The position numbers were made by a program, and so were the translations under genes. Under the pieces are notes generated by a model, which saw nothing but the letters and a program-made list of their open reading frames with translations, was not told the DNA's origin and ran no database searches. Of a DNA stretch of 64,000 nt, positions 13,375 to 26,100 are shown piece by piece; the stretch's first letter is position 1; every line of letters begins with the position of its first letter. Origin of the DNA: Steromphala cineraria (Eukaryota; Mollusca; Gastropoda; Trochida; Trochidae); assembly GCA_916613615.1 (NCBI GenBank), contig OU744725.1, positions 9,530,708-9,594,707 of the forward strand, in the 5' to 3' direction.

Positions 13375-14696
13375 TGGACTTCAAAAAGTACAGACCAGTC
13401 TCAAACCTTCCCTTTCTCTCGAAGGTAATGGAGAAAGTGGTACTTGCTCAATTAACTAGGCACATATTTGATCATGATCTGACAGAGCCTTTGCAGTCTG
13501 CATACAGGAAATCACACTCCACTGAAACGGCGTTGCTTCGAGTACACAATGACATTCTTCTCTCTATGGACCGCCAAGAAATTGTTCTTCTTGTGCTGCT
13601 CGACCTATCTGCAGCTTTTGACCCTGTAGATCATAACATCCTGATATCACGTCTTCGGTATTCGTTCGGCATCAGAGGAACAGCTCTAGCATGGCTTGAG
13701 TCTTCTCTTTGTGGAAGGTCGATGTCTGTCCTAGTTGATGGTGTTTCATCAGACTGCAAGGAGTTGAAGTGTGGTGTGCCTCAGGGGTCTGTTCTGGGAC
13801 CAGTGCTGTTCTCAATATATACTAAACCTCTTGGTGACATTATTCGCCAGTTCTCTCTCCCGTTTCATAGCTATGCTGATGACCAACAACTGTATATTGG
13901 AATCAAACCTAAGATAAAGGATGGAATTGCAGCACTAGAGAAATGTGTTTGTAGAATTGGAAAGTGGATGTCAGCAAACTTTCTAAAACTTAATAGTGAC
14001 AAAACAGAATTCATGATGATTGGGACCTCACACCAACTCAACAAGGCTGGAGGTCAGATTCTCTCTGTTGGGTCCTCTTCTGTGGTGCCATCTTCATCTG
14101 TTAGGAACCTAGGTGTGCAAATGGATAAGTTTATGTCCAGCAAGGCTCATGCTTTAAAGACAGCCAGAACAGCAAATTTCAAGCTCCGCATCATTGGGAA
14201 AATCAGACGATATCTAGATGTCGATACCACCAGGACACTTGTACATACTTATGTTACGTCCCATCTCGATAATTGCAATTCCCTCTTGTCAGGATCTGGA
14301 GCCATTAACCATCTTCAAAGAGTCCAGAATAAAGCAGCCCGAATCATTACACGTACCAGACAACATCAACATATAACTCCTGTTTTGAAACAACTGCATT
14401 GGCTTCCTATTCAGAAACGCATATCTTTCAAAATTCTGACCCTCACCTACTCAACCCTTCACTCTGAGACTGCTCCTGTGTACTTGAAGGAACTTCTCAC
14501 TCCGTATGCTCCAGCTCGGAACCTCCGGTCCTCAGACAAGTCACAGCTAACCGTTCCATTCACCAGAACTCAGCTTGCAAGTAATGCATTCTCTGTGATA
14601 GCTCCAGTACTATGGAACAGTATCCCTCTTGAAATAAGAACCGCAACCTCCATCGACTCCTTCCGTCAGTACTTAAAGACATATCTGTTCTCCTAA
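13338..14696 (+). pseudogene. Reverse transcriptase fragment of the LINE, open for 452 codons
   Basis: RNA-dependent DNA polymerase of a non-LTR retrotransposon, lacking the N-terminal endonuclease. RT blocks in order: KYRPVSNLPFLSKVMEKVV near residue 17; motif A DLSAAFDPVDH with D95; GVPQGSVLGPVLFSIY; motif C YADDQQLY with D181 and D182; thumb and C-terminal part with LKLNSDKTEFMMIG and HWLPIQKRISFKIL, ending FRQYLKTYLFS. No stop codon or frameshift over 1.36 kb and catalytic aspartates are present, so the copy is young. Residues 1-12 (MSHLTELCYHHN) are encoded by the 97-bp host repeat, not by the element; the ATG is therefore accidental. Probably not a functional gene because the endonuclease and ORF1 are missing. 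Confidence 0.88.
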
Positions 14697-14806
14697 CACT
14701 TTGAATACTGAGTTGTACTCATGACCATGTCTATGTAAAGCACCGCTGAGCAGCGTTTAGTTGGATATCAGGTGCTATACAAATGCATTATTATTATTAT
14801 TATTAA
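13375..14806 (+). mobile_element. 5'-truncated L2/CR1-group LINE
   Basis: Contains reverse-transcriptase and C-terminal sequence of a non-LTR retrotransposon but no endonuclease, so it is 5' truncated. The 3' UTR after the TAA at 14694 is short and ends TGCTATACAAATGC followed by (ATT)n at 14786-14805, a 3' tail typical of L2/CR1-like LINEs. No clear target-site duplication was found between 13260-13277 and 14806-14830. Confidence 0.85.
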
Positions 14807-16560
14807 AACCCAATTCATTTTGTCTGCATATCTTACTTGGACAGGCTTCAAACAATTTTATTATGCAGCAAAAAAATTAAAAATCTTCAAGGATGTTTAC
14901 AAAAGATGTCATTATCTTGACTACATTGAAAATGTAAACCACAGATAATTCTTTTGTGCTTAGAACAGATCAAAAGCATCAACATGAAGATTGTGACAAT
15001 AAGATACATTTATAACTCTCACAAAATTATCAAGCCAGAATGATATATTTCAGCAAGCTATAATTATCATTCCATACATTGCGATATAATGTAAGCAGAG
15101 AAGATACACAATGATTACATTGATTGAACCCTTAAGAACATGTATGTCAAGGGTATTAGGTATTACCAATATATCTGTATATTTCAATACAGGAACAACA
15201 TGATATGAATTGGTACATACTTCTGAAAATATCTACCAGTAACATTTCGACCGTTTAAAAAAAGATCAATTGCAATCTAAAATTGCAAACGACAAACAAA
15301 TAAAACATAAATTCACGGAATGTTCTTTACAAAATAAAAGATGTGTTGTGAAAATAGCTTTTATATATACCGGTATATCATTTTTAACGCTCATATTTAG
15401 AAAAGATAGCATGTAAATTCTTGTAAGATAAGATAATGGCTTTATTATCCCAGGTGGAATTTTTTTTTACAGCTTATACAGTGCTCCAGTAAATAAATAA
15501 TAACAAAGATTAAGACAGATATATATACAATCTTCACATCACATATTATCACTATAACTTGTATATGGCAATTGAGAAAATAATCAATAACATAAAAACA
15601 TAGATTTGCTATGTTTCCATCTCGCATCATATATAAGATATCAATATTTTGCAATACGCTTTCCTGCATCGCAATATATTGCAATACAGAATCGAGGCAT
15701 GATACCCATCCTTAATGTAAATGTTCCAAATTTTACATGTTGCTTAACAGTTGGTAAGGAGCTTACTTTCGGCAATTGTAACTACATGGATTTATTGTCT
15801 GATATCAACAGCTATGATGGAGCAGTAAGGCACTTTTATCACCCCTTGTGCAATAACAGTTAAAAATGGTGATGGTAGCACGATGGAAAGCGATCATGCT
15901 ATATTCTTTGAATGTTAAAATAAACAATTAAAATATTAGGAGACATTACTCTCATTGTAGAACTGAACAGCATCAATAGATGTTATTTATAATAATTACA
16001 AAATAGGGTACATAAAAGTCGGAATTTTTTTATTTTCATAATGGGAAGATATGATTTTATCGGTCATCAACACATGTAAATATGGTTATCCAAAGGAGTA
16101 AAATGATCATGGTAAGCGTCCAGCCCTGAGTAAAATACTAAATTTAATTGTGACCATTTGAGTGCATGTCTAAAATATGTTTTGCAAAATACTTAGGAAT
16201 GGTCTGAAAGGCATTGATAAATGCATGATATGCAGCTTATGAAACTGCATTAACATTAACTTGAGGGAATGTTAATAAGAATCCGCCATTTTTTTTACTA
16301 GATTTATGATGCCTTTTATTATGAATACAAAAAATGGGTAGATAATTATTCTTTTGATGATTGTACTATTTTCATAAAGAAACAACATAAGCCTAAAGAA
16401 TGATATACATTTGTTCTCATTAACGATTTAAATATTCATATGCTCAAAAGAAATCATTAAATCCCACACATCTGCATAAATTTATAATGAATACAGCATT
16501 ACAAATGTCAAAGTTGAACCCTCTGAAAGGGGTCTAAGGGAGATAACTCTGATATTGATA
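14807..16560. other. Intergenic, no gene seen
   Basis: AT-rich sequence between the LINE and the ARFGEF3 start. The stretch near 15424-15470 (AAGATAATGGCTTTATTATCCC) resembles a dispersed repeat end, and 15362-15380 is an AT palindrome around CCGG. Short open frames here show no recognisable protein. Confidence 0.5.
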
Positions 16561-17138
16561 ATTGGTGTAAGCGACATCTGTTCATTGTTTTGATCGTAGG
16601 CGGGTTAGTGCGAGTTGTCATTTGCGAGCAGATGATACATGTTTTTAAGTTAAAGTAAACATATTTTAGCTTTTCCTATGCATCATATCACGTAATTTAA
16701 TGAAGATATTTGATCATTTGACAATATAGATGTCGGAAGAGGACTGATGTCGGTCAGTGGAGACAATTGACAAATCGATTTCCATTGATTTTCATATCAA
16801 GCCGTGCAGTAAGACTTGAGTGATATGATTGATGAAGCCTTATCTGATAAGTAAACCTAATTTATTGTGGAAACTTGGGGACGTGTAACCAACAACGAAG
16901 ATTTTGTTGACCTTTCATTTGAGAGTGATGAACATTGAACAATGTCAATGTTCTACAAATCATGATCAGAACATCTGCAGGCAAACACTGCTGACTGAAG
17001 TCTGGACTAGGATGCCGGCTGAAAATGGAATGAGGATGTCTAGTGGGAAAAAAATGCATAAATCGTAGTGACTCTGTCTCAACAAATTCCTGCTTGGGTA
17101 AATTATGAAGTGAGAGTTATTCTTCTCTATCAATAATT
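16561..17138 (+). promoter_or_regulatory. Presumed promoter / 5' UTR region of the ARFGEF3 gene
   Basis: Non-repetitive sequence directly upstream of the start codon at 17139. Slightly more GC-rich than the surroundings (GTAGGCGGGTTAGTGCGAG near 16597). I see no TATA box that I would defend. Extent and promoter role are inferred from position only. Confidence 0.3.
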
Positions 17139-20100
17139 ATGAGGACCATCGAAGAAGTGCTAGGCCATCTGGCAAAGGATGCATCAGCACCGAAGTTGGC
17201 TGCGCTTCGTCAATCGTGTGAAGCTGCATTAGGTATGTTACAATTATCTTACACATTTTCAGCATCTTAACAATGTTTTGCCTGGGTGTGCAGAACTGTG
17301 CACTGCTCTTATACTATCAATCAGAAATCTACCTTTTCACTACTCCAGCATGCTAGACGTCTTCCTACGCGTGCACAGTTATCGCACATTAAGTGAAGTT
17401 TAGGTTATCTGAACTACCGGTACCTTTTCACCTGTAGTGCAAAAATAGTATGAAATTTCTGTTGTAATCATCAACTTATTCGCTATTCAATTTACTTACT
17501 GCAAGGTAAAGGACATCTTCCTACGCAGAGCCTAAAAAGCCTCAAGGGTCTACAGCAAGGAATAAAACTGACAGTTCGGAAACTGGCGTTTTAGGCTTTG
17601 CGTAGGAAGATGGGTAAGAGATGAACTTGGGAAGGGGGGCAGTATATAAAAAGTTATTTACTCAATCAGTTGTTTTGTACTTGCAGCTCTGTTGGAAGAC
17701 GGTGGCTTGACGGCATGTACTTCCTCGTCGATGCTCAGAGAGAAATGTCTAGAACCGCTACAGGCAGCTCTTGAGTCTCGAGCAAAGAGACTCGCTGGTC
17801 ATGCAGTGGCTGGCCTTCAGGTATCTTGTTCAGTTATATATTCTGTTAGTTATGGTTATTATACAGCTTGCTTGCTTCAGTTATCTAAAAAACTATGGAA
17901 ATCATTGATGTGTCACTTGGTAGAGAGATAAAAGATATATCTAGTTAAATGACTATTGTTTGTTTATGTAAAAACTCTTTTGAACCTTCTGAACCAAAAT
18001 TCAAAAGAAAGCATGCATAAAAGCATAAGATTATCATATTTATAGTCACAAGTACATTAGTACTGTCAGAAAAGCTTATATTGTAGGAATGGCTTATGTT
18101 TAAAAGAGAGGCAAAACCAATACCTGTTTAGGTTTTTCCAGTCTAACGCGACCTTCTACTGGGGCTTTCTAGACACAGTATAGGAGTGAAACGGATAATA
18201 TTGAGGCTAGGTTTACTTAGGCTGAGGTTTTTCCAACAAGTTTTTGAATAGAATATATTTAAGTAATGATATCGACTTCTTCAGCAACTGCTGGTTGATG
18301 AGAGATTCCAGTCCAACATAGAGTCCGACAACAATGAAGAGACATGGCTGCCGGTCCAGATCCTCAACGCTGTGTACTGTACTCCTAACTTGTCCGAGGA
18401 CCTTCAAGTAGAGGTTATAAAGGTGAGCAGTGCTGATTCAGGTTTATCAGGATTGAATATTCATCCATTCAACTTTTGTCAAAGTTAACCAATGACTTAC
18501 TGTAATTCAAATCTACATAACTGTTATTCATCCTACCCAATCAGGGTGTATGATAAGATCACACCTGTAGTTTATTTGCAATGCGCTGTTTCCATGCAAG
18601 GCGTTCTCAAAGCATTCAAATTCTATATGTGAAATCCCAAACTGACTTTTCATGATTGCATTATTACATTTATTGCTAAAAGTAAACAGCCGATCAAGTG
18701 ATTTAATTTAATTGATATTAGCATTCCCCAGATGACAATCAGGGTTTTCAGTTGTTTTGTGAAGAAAACTACTCTGATGGAGGAGTAAAACTGAGATTTG
18801 TAAGGGTTTGACAGAAGCACATTTAGGAATCCAAGTTGCCACATAAAAGCATATTTATGATGAATTATACCCTAGCAACAACTTGCTTCCTACTGTTTAT
18901 CAATTACATGCCTGTGTCTATGATTAAGATGTCATTCTATTGTTCACTTTCACTCATAAGTCAACCAATATTAGTATTTCAATTTCCTGACGCTGATTAT
19001 TTGTAGTTCATTAAAGTGAGACTTATGATAAAGGGTAAGGAGGGTGGTATTAAAAACAAGGCCAGAAATTGATGCACTGAAAAGGACACATGCTACCTGT
19101 ACTTGCTACTGCACCAAAGAGTAAGTGCCATACATTGATTTTTGTTACCTCAGTTTTATCCCTTTTACCTATAAGAAATCAGTAAAAAATACAATTTCGA
19201 GCCTGATTTGTGGCTTGTAGGGTGAAAGGGTTAATCATATCTTCTGAAATGCAATCAGAATGATAAAGATGTTTTCCAATTCCAGTTGCTGCTGAACATG
19301 ACCTTATCGACCAGCTGGTGTATGAACGCCAAGATAATCACCAAGATCTGTCAGGTAGATCTCTACATTGCTCTCATTCTCTAACTTTACCTTTATTGTT
19401 TCTCTCTATGTTGTCATTGTGATAAAGCTTTGTTGTCATTGATTGGGTTGGTTGATTTTATAGATTAATGATTTGAGTTTAAGTCTAATTCATTACAAGT
19501 CTTGTGGAATTGATTCAATTAAATTTGAAATGGATATGTAATGCTTTTGCATTAGAACTCTATTTTGCACTGAAGATTGTAATAGATCTGCTCTTTTTAA
19601 TTATATGACCATGCAACATCTGTGCCATTCATTGAATTGATGGATTTGTATCAAATTGCAAAACATTTTTGCTGCTATAAGCATACATATTTCAAAGTGA
19701 CATTCTATGAATGTATCATGTTGAAAGCTGTTGATGGGTATATACTTAAACTTAATATTCATATAAAGTTTAAGTAAAAAATGGCTTAATATTATTTTTA
19801 ATTGTTGTGATTTGTTTAATGTATATTGTAACAGTTAAGTTCTATGAATTAACATCAAAGCCAAGAAAAAATTATTTTCAATTAAAATGCAAAAGTATGC
19901 TAGCAAATTTCATCAATGCATGCAAGTGTAGTTTAGTTTTTGACATGCTTTGTTATTACTTTCCTAATTCCCTACTCTTTCAAATATGTTTACCTTTGAT
20001 TACTCAAAGCAAACCTCATTATGATAATAGGTGAGATTACTAATTGTAAGCTAAACTTATTTCAAGCACATAATTCCTTTTGATGTGCTCAAACTTGAGT

Positions 20101-23100
20101 TTCTTCTAGTAAAAGAAGGAGGTGGTAAAAATATACAAGAGTAGTATTCTCTCAAAAACTTCATGTTCAGATCTACTCCAGAATAAGAACATGTAATAAG
20201 TCTTCAAAAATCATAATTCTGGTTGAATTTCTTTGATAAAACTGGATCATTGAAGAAATAAATATTTAAGAAAAATTAATATCTAATCGCATTCTTTTCA
20301 AAACCTTTTCAATGATTAACCTGCATTTGTAAATGTATGTATCAAATATATAAGACTCGAATCCATGGCAGGCCTCAAATCTGTGGCAGATCTCCAAATC
20401 CATGGCGCATTTTCAAATGCATGGCAACTTGCCGTACGTATCAAAATCTGTGGCGGATTTCATATTGACCTTGATGAGAGATTTTTAGCTTGGTAGAATT
20501 GTGATAACAACGTTCATTTATGTGTTATCCTACATGTACAAGTTAACTGTATTTTACCCCTGCAATTTGTCAATAAGTAATTCAGTCTATTCAATTAATC
20601 TTCATATCAATCCTTCAAATAAGAAAAGGAGTGAAAATGTTTGCAACATTTATTCAAAGTACACATAAAAGTCTTGTTCATGATTTATCATTGAAATGAA
20701 TCAACAAAATATGTAACACATGATTGCTGTCCCTAATGCATAGGTACAGCTAAGACATCAGATGAAAATCCTAGAGATACTTCAAAAACTCTAACCCTAA
20801 CCAATACGGCTAAGGAATCAATATATGAATCCATGTGTGTTAAAGTAGACATTTACTATTAATCCGGGCTAAAGAAGATAGTTGCAATGAATTAAAGGGC
20901 TACACAAGAGAGCTGATATTAATCCAAAGCTTGAAAAAGACAGTATGATGGGAGTAAGTCACATTGCATCATTGCTTTCTCAGACTGGAAATATCTTGCC
21001 TTCTCAATGAACAGCGATTTTGACTTGCGACGCGAACAGTTAGCCATCCCGTAATTACATCACTTAACATGATGTCATGACAAAATCTAATCAAACTCGC
21101 CATGGGTTTGAAAAATCTTCCATGGATTAGAGACCCGCCTCAGATCTGAGTCCTGCATGTATGCAATATTCTCTTTTGATTATCGGAAAAGAAGTTTGCC
21201 CTTTTAATAATGCCTATTTTTATATATTTTGGATATGTTTTTGACACTCACTTCTGATCTTTTCCATGTGCCTCACTTGTTTCAGCAAATATAAGTTAGA
21301 TATTTCCATACTCACAAAGTTATCCATATTCACCTTGTACCGCGCACTATAGTTTGTGTATTCTGTCTGTGCCTATCTGTTGTCTCTGTGTTGCAGCAGT
21401 TATTTGAGTGCTATAAAGGTTCACCCAAAAGCGAGGCTGGCCAGGCAGCGTCCGCCAGTCTCATGCAAATATTCTCAGGCTATTATGAGTTCCGACTCGC
21501 GCTGCTACAAAACAATCCCAGCCCCGGAAAGTCTGATGAGGTAATCATGGGAATATCTATATATGACCCTGGTGATTGACCACATTGTATCTCTTGAGGG
21601 ATTTACCTGGACACTTCATGTTTGCTTTTGAAAGTTTATCAGTAGCCGATCCAGAAGTTTTGAATGGGAGGAGAGATCATTTATTGAAAGGCTTTTTAAG
21701 TTTATCAAAATATTAAAAGCACTGTATAAGACTAAGAAAATCCCAATTTAATTAGTTTTCAAAATGTACAATAAATTCTTGATTCACCTTGATCACATTC
21801 AACTTTTTACTCCCATTGAAGATCATACGGTTGCCATATACCGGTAAAGGAATCATAGTAAAAAGAAAGAAAATGAAAAATGGTAGCTATACGTCTCTAT
21901 ACCTTTATCTTTCCTGACATGTAATTTGAGAAACAGCACATCCAATGATAAATATTTTTAAGAGTTTTATCTTGATAATAATTTATAAAACTATATTTTC
22001 ACCCATCAGAAACAAGCATGATTTGTCTGAGTAGATGGGTAGATTGTGCGCTTGGTTAGCGGGAATCACGCTCAACTGGTGTTGAAATATATTACCCTTG
22101 CTACCTGTTCCCAAATTTCCCACACCTAAGGTGATAGTTACATTGAAGTATGCTAACATCCCCTTGCAATTTCCTGAATGTTTTGTTGCGAATTCCTCAT
22201 GCCCCATATTGTCTATTTTTGGCAACAAAGGATTAGTGGAGAAAATAAGTTTGTTATTGTTAGGTAACATGTGAAAACATTTCCAGCAATCAAGACTTTT
22301 GGTAACAGATTCTGGACTATTTAAATTCCAATGTTGCCCCTTTTGAAAATTATGTTTCTCAAAGAATCCAGATGTCATTGTGGAAGAAATGTTTTAGATT
22401 TAAACTCGCATCAGGTTGGGTTATTGGCCTGTCAATTTCCCACACACTAAGGGCAGGAATTTGTGGTTAAATGCAAGGGGGTTGTATTTGAATAGACTTG
22501 ATCATATTCAGAAGAGGATCCATTCTCTTATTGTGACACAGAGTATGTTGATGGGATCACATACACTGTATGTCAAATTTTGAAATCTTGTTGTAACATC
22601 AGCAACCACTAACTGTTACTGAAAATTACAAGTTCAAGGTCAATTGGTACATTTAAGCGAAAAAAACGCCCATTCAAAGTCGGGATTTTGAACGAAAACC
22701 GAACAATGTGGCTTGGGTAGTGCAGGCCAATTCGCCATACGTAATTTTGAAACCTTGACGTTGTTCAAAGCTGACAGGAAGATACATTCAATTCGATAGT
22801 GTTTATTAGGTATTGTAACTGAAAACCCTTGTCCTAAACTGTAAAGTCCTGAAGTTGTTAAGAAGGTTCTTGTAATACATCTTTCCTTTGTTTCAATGGA
22901 CCATAATTTTGTTCCTGATAAATATTATAATCATCTCCTTGGTTTTTCAATATGTATAACAATTCCAAACCTGTTCTTGTAGCCATGTTTAATGTATGTG
23001 TGTGAGTATGCCTTTTGTTCAATCCAACATACCGTACACAAGTTTGATGTACTGGTGATGGCGTGTGGTGTGGCAAGCAGTATGCTGATATAAAATTATT

Positions 23101-26100
23101 GATTTGGTTTCGGTGGGAAATTTCATTTAAAACAAATATATGTTTTCTTTTTCAGCATTTAGTAGTCACATTGTTTCATAATATACAAGAGTAATTAATG
23201 ATTAGACGAGCTTGAAATAATATAAAGTAACAAATTATAGATGGTAGTCATGTGAACTTAAGTCGGCCAACATTTTAGGGTGTAATCTTAAGGATTATTT
23301 GAGTGAAAATGACATTGTACAAAGCAGATTGAAACATCATTATTTTTTACTATACAAGATCATTAGCATTATTATGATTTCTTGGATGGACAATTGTGGA
23401 TTAAATGAATATAGTCCATTGGTGATCATTCAATAAACACAATTCAATGCTCTCTCAGTAGTGTGGAATTTCTTCAAAGCTATATCACTATCCTACCACT
23501 GTGTATGTGGCAGACACTAACACAGCACATCTCTCATTTATATGCAACATATTCTGTGTATTTATATACTTCTATCAACATTGTTGCAATTGCCATCGGC
23601 TGTCACCATTTATTTCCATATATCTCCATATGTGAGTTAAAAAAGAAACTTTTTGCATTTTACCAGTTGATCAGATCTAATTCATGACGTTTATCAGATG
23701 TTGAGTCTGCCTGCAGTTTAGAGAGAAATTTTAGAGTTGGTATGATGAAACAATAGTGGTTGGTACAGTAGATATGTAGTTGTAGTTGTAGGAAGCCAGT
23801 GTATGTATACAAGGAAGGCTATTGTTGTGTAGTAATGGAGTCCAATTCCAATCCTTCAGGCAAGATGTTTTCAGGCCAAGGCAGAGCTCAGGGTTACAAT
23901 AACTTCATAACTAAAAGAAAAAAAAATTCAGATTCAGAAATTCTTCCAAAATCATACATAAAATTACACAATAAAAATAAGGCATGCTTGATTTAACAGG
24001 CAAATAGCATGCAATAAATTCCACTAGCTGCTGAAAGTAAGGGATATAAGGTTGATTATTGATATTGATAAACTGCACAGGAATGCTATTAACCCGCCAT
24101 CAGCCAGTACCATCTGTCACTGTGATACAATGTTATCATGACACAGACACAGACACAGACACACACAGCTCTCTCAACTACCCAGGTAGCATGGCCTGGA
24201 CACAGACCTCACTAAATCAATGTAGATCTACAGGTGTGTGAGCTCATAATATATTGACTCTTTATGTGGAACAATTCGTTATTAAAATAAATATGTTTAG
24301 ATCAACCAGATAAGTCCTACTGAGAGTTTTGACGAAAAAAACTATTTTTCTTCTTTTTTTTAAAAGTCTTTTATTCTATTAAATGTGAGAAAATTCAAGG
24401 GTTATGGATAAAATATAGAGTATAATGTTGACACAGACAAACTCAACTGATCAATATAGACCTTCAGGTGTGCACTGGCATACTATTTAACCCTTTACCT
24501 GCAGTATCTTTACTTCATATAGCACATGTACACGTTTTATGTCTATTTGAAGACAATTTTCTTATTTGTCTTGTCTTATATGTTGAACCACTGTCAAGAG
24601 TTCTTACAGAAGCATGTAGAGCTATGTCTTTTTGAGATAAAAAGGGGGCAAAAGGTAAAGCATAACCTGCCATATAAATAGGTACTACATGAAAGACAGC
24701 TTACTAGTTAACCCTTTGCCAGCGGGGGACAGATAGGTCAGAAAAACTCATTAGATCAATATACACAGTTCAGGTGGACACCCTTATAGTTAACCCTTTA
24801 CCTTTGGAGCACAGATAGTCAGGAACAATTCAGTATATCAATATACACAGTTCAGGTGGACACCCTTATAGTTAACCCTTTACCAGCGAGGGACAGATAG
24901 GTCAGAAAAACTCATTAGATCAATATACATAGTTCAGGTGGACACCCTTATAGGTAACCCTTTACCTGTTGGTGAATTATGGATCAGGGAATGTTCCTAA
25001 GGGAAGGTTGGAGGTAGCAAACTTTTTTTTGATTCTTTTTAAAAAAAACAAAACAATGTATGTCACAGGGTCACAGAAAGTATGAATTGTGGGTATTTAT
25101 ACTGTCAACAAGTTTGTTTATACAAAGAATGTTTGTAGTTTCCATGAATACACTCCAATATAGATTTTATTAAGAATAACCAAACACAAATTTGTTATTG
25201 TAATAAAGTTTGCATTAATTCATCAGCTGTTGTAGAAGTATGTGTATTAGAAACCTTTTGTGGATAAATTTGTGAGTGATCAACTCAAAACTCAGAGAGA
25301 ATTCAACACAGTCAAGTATTGTAAGTGAATCAAAGTCTTTTTATGCTGATGTTAGGTATTTTTGCTCAGTTTGCTAGAACCCATAATGCTTACCCAATAT
25401 ATTTTTTGTTCAGGTGTATAGAACAGATATATTCCAGTGAAATACATATCTTATCAGTGTAGCAGAACTTTGTATGTTAGAAACTGCATTTGCCGATCCT
25501 TAATGCGCCCATGTTCCCTTGTATGATAAATGATGTGTTGGTGATATTGCAGGTGTATATAGAGACATACAGCACAAGCAGCCAGGGAGTGAAGGGTGCG
25601 ATACAGGCCAATATGACCCAGGTGCTCTCAGCCTTCACAGAGAAACTCTCTGATGCAGAGGAGGCTGTGGTAAGTCAAGTATTGTGAGGAATATAGAGGG
25701 TACTAAACAACCTCCTATGTAATACTTTGTAGAAGTAAAGGATCACTTTAAAAACGAGCAAAGACATTTTCATACAGAATCTTGACGATTTTAATACAAA
25801 TTGTAAGATGACTTCGGTAAATACTCGTTTCTGATTGGTTGATTTGAAGGATTTCCCAGTGTTAAATGGCAATGAACACCCGCAAATTGGTTGAGGCGAA
25901 TCACCGCGAAAGGATACATTATTTGGTCCGCCTCAACATTAAAATGTTCTGATTCTCCCAATATTCGTGCCCGATTCACATTTTACTGTTGGAGTTGTCA
26001 TTTTCTAACTTGCGCATTCCCGTAGATGCCAAAAATCCTTTTCTATTTGCTTTAGTTTAATGTAACTAAACTTTGTTAATTGGCTTAGTTTCTCCTAATT

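Noticed and set aside
20345..20460. Possible tandem zinc-finger or repeat-protein exon suggested by regular CCATGGC motifs
   Set aside because: No frame stays open and the motifs reappear inverted at 21095-21150, which suits a foldback repeat.
21983..22378. 131-codon minus-strand frame in ARFGEF3 intron 5
   Set aside because: No recognisable domain, no repeat partner seen, and an AT-rich composition. Could be a repeat relic, but there is not enough to call a gene.
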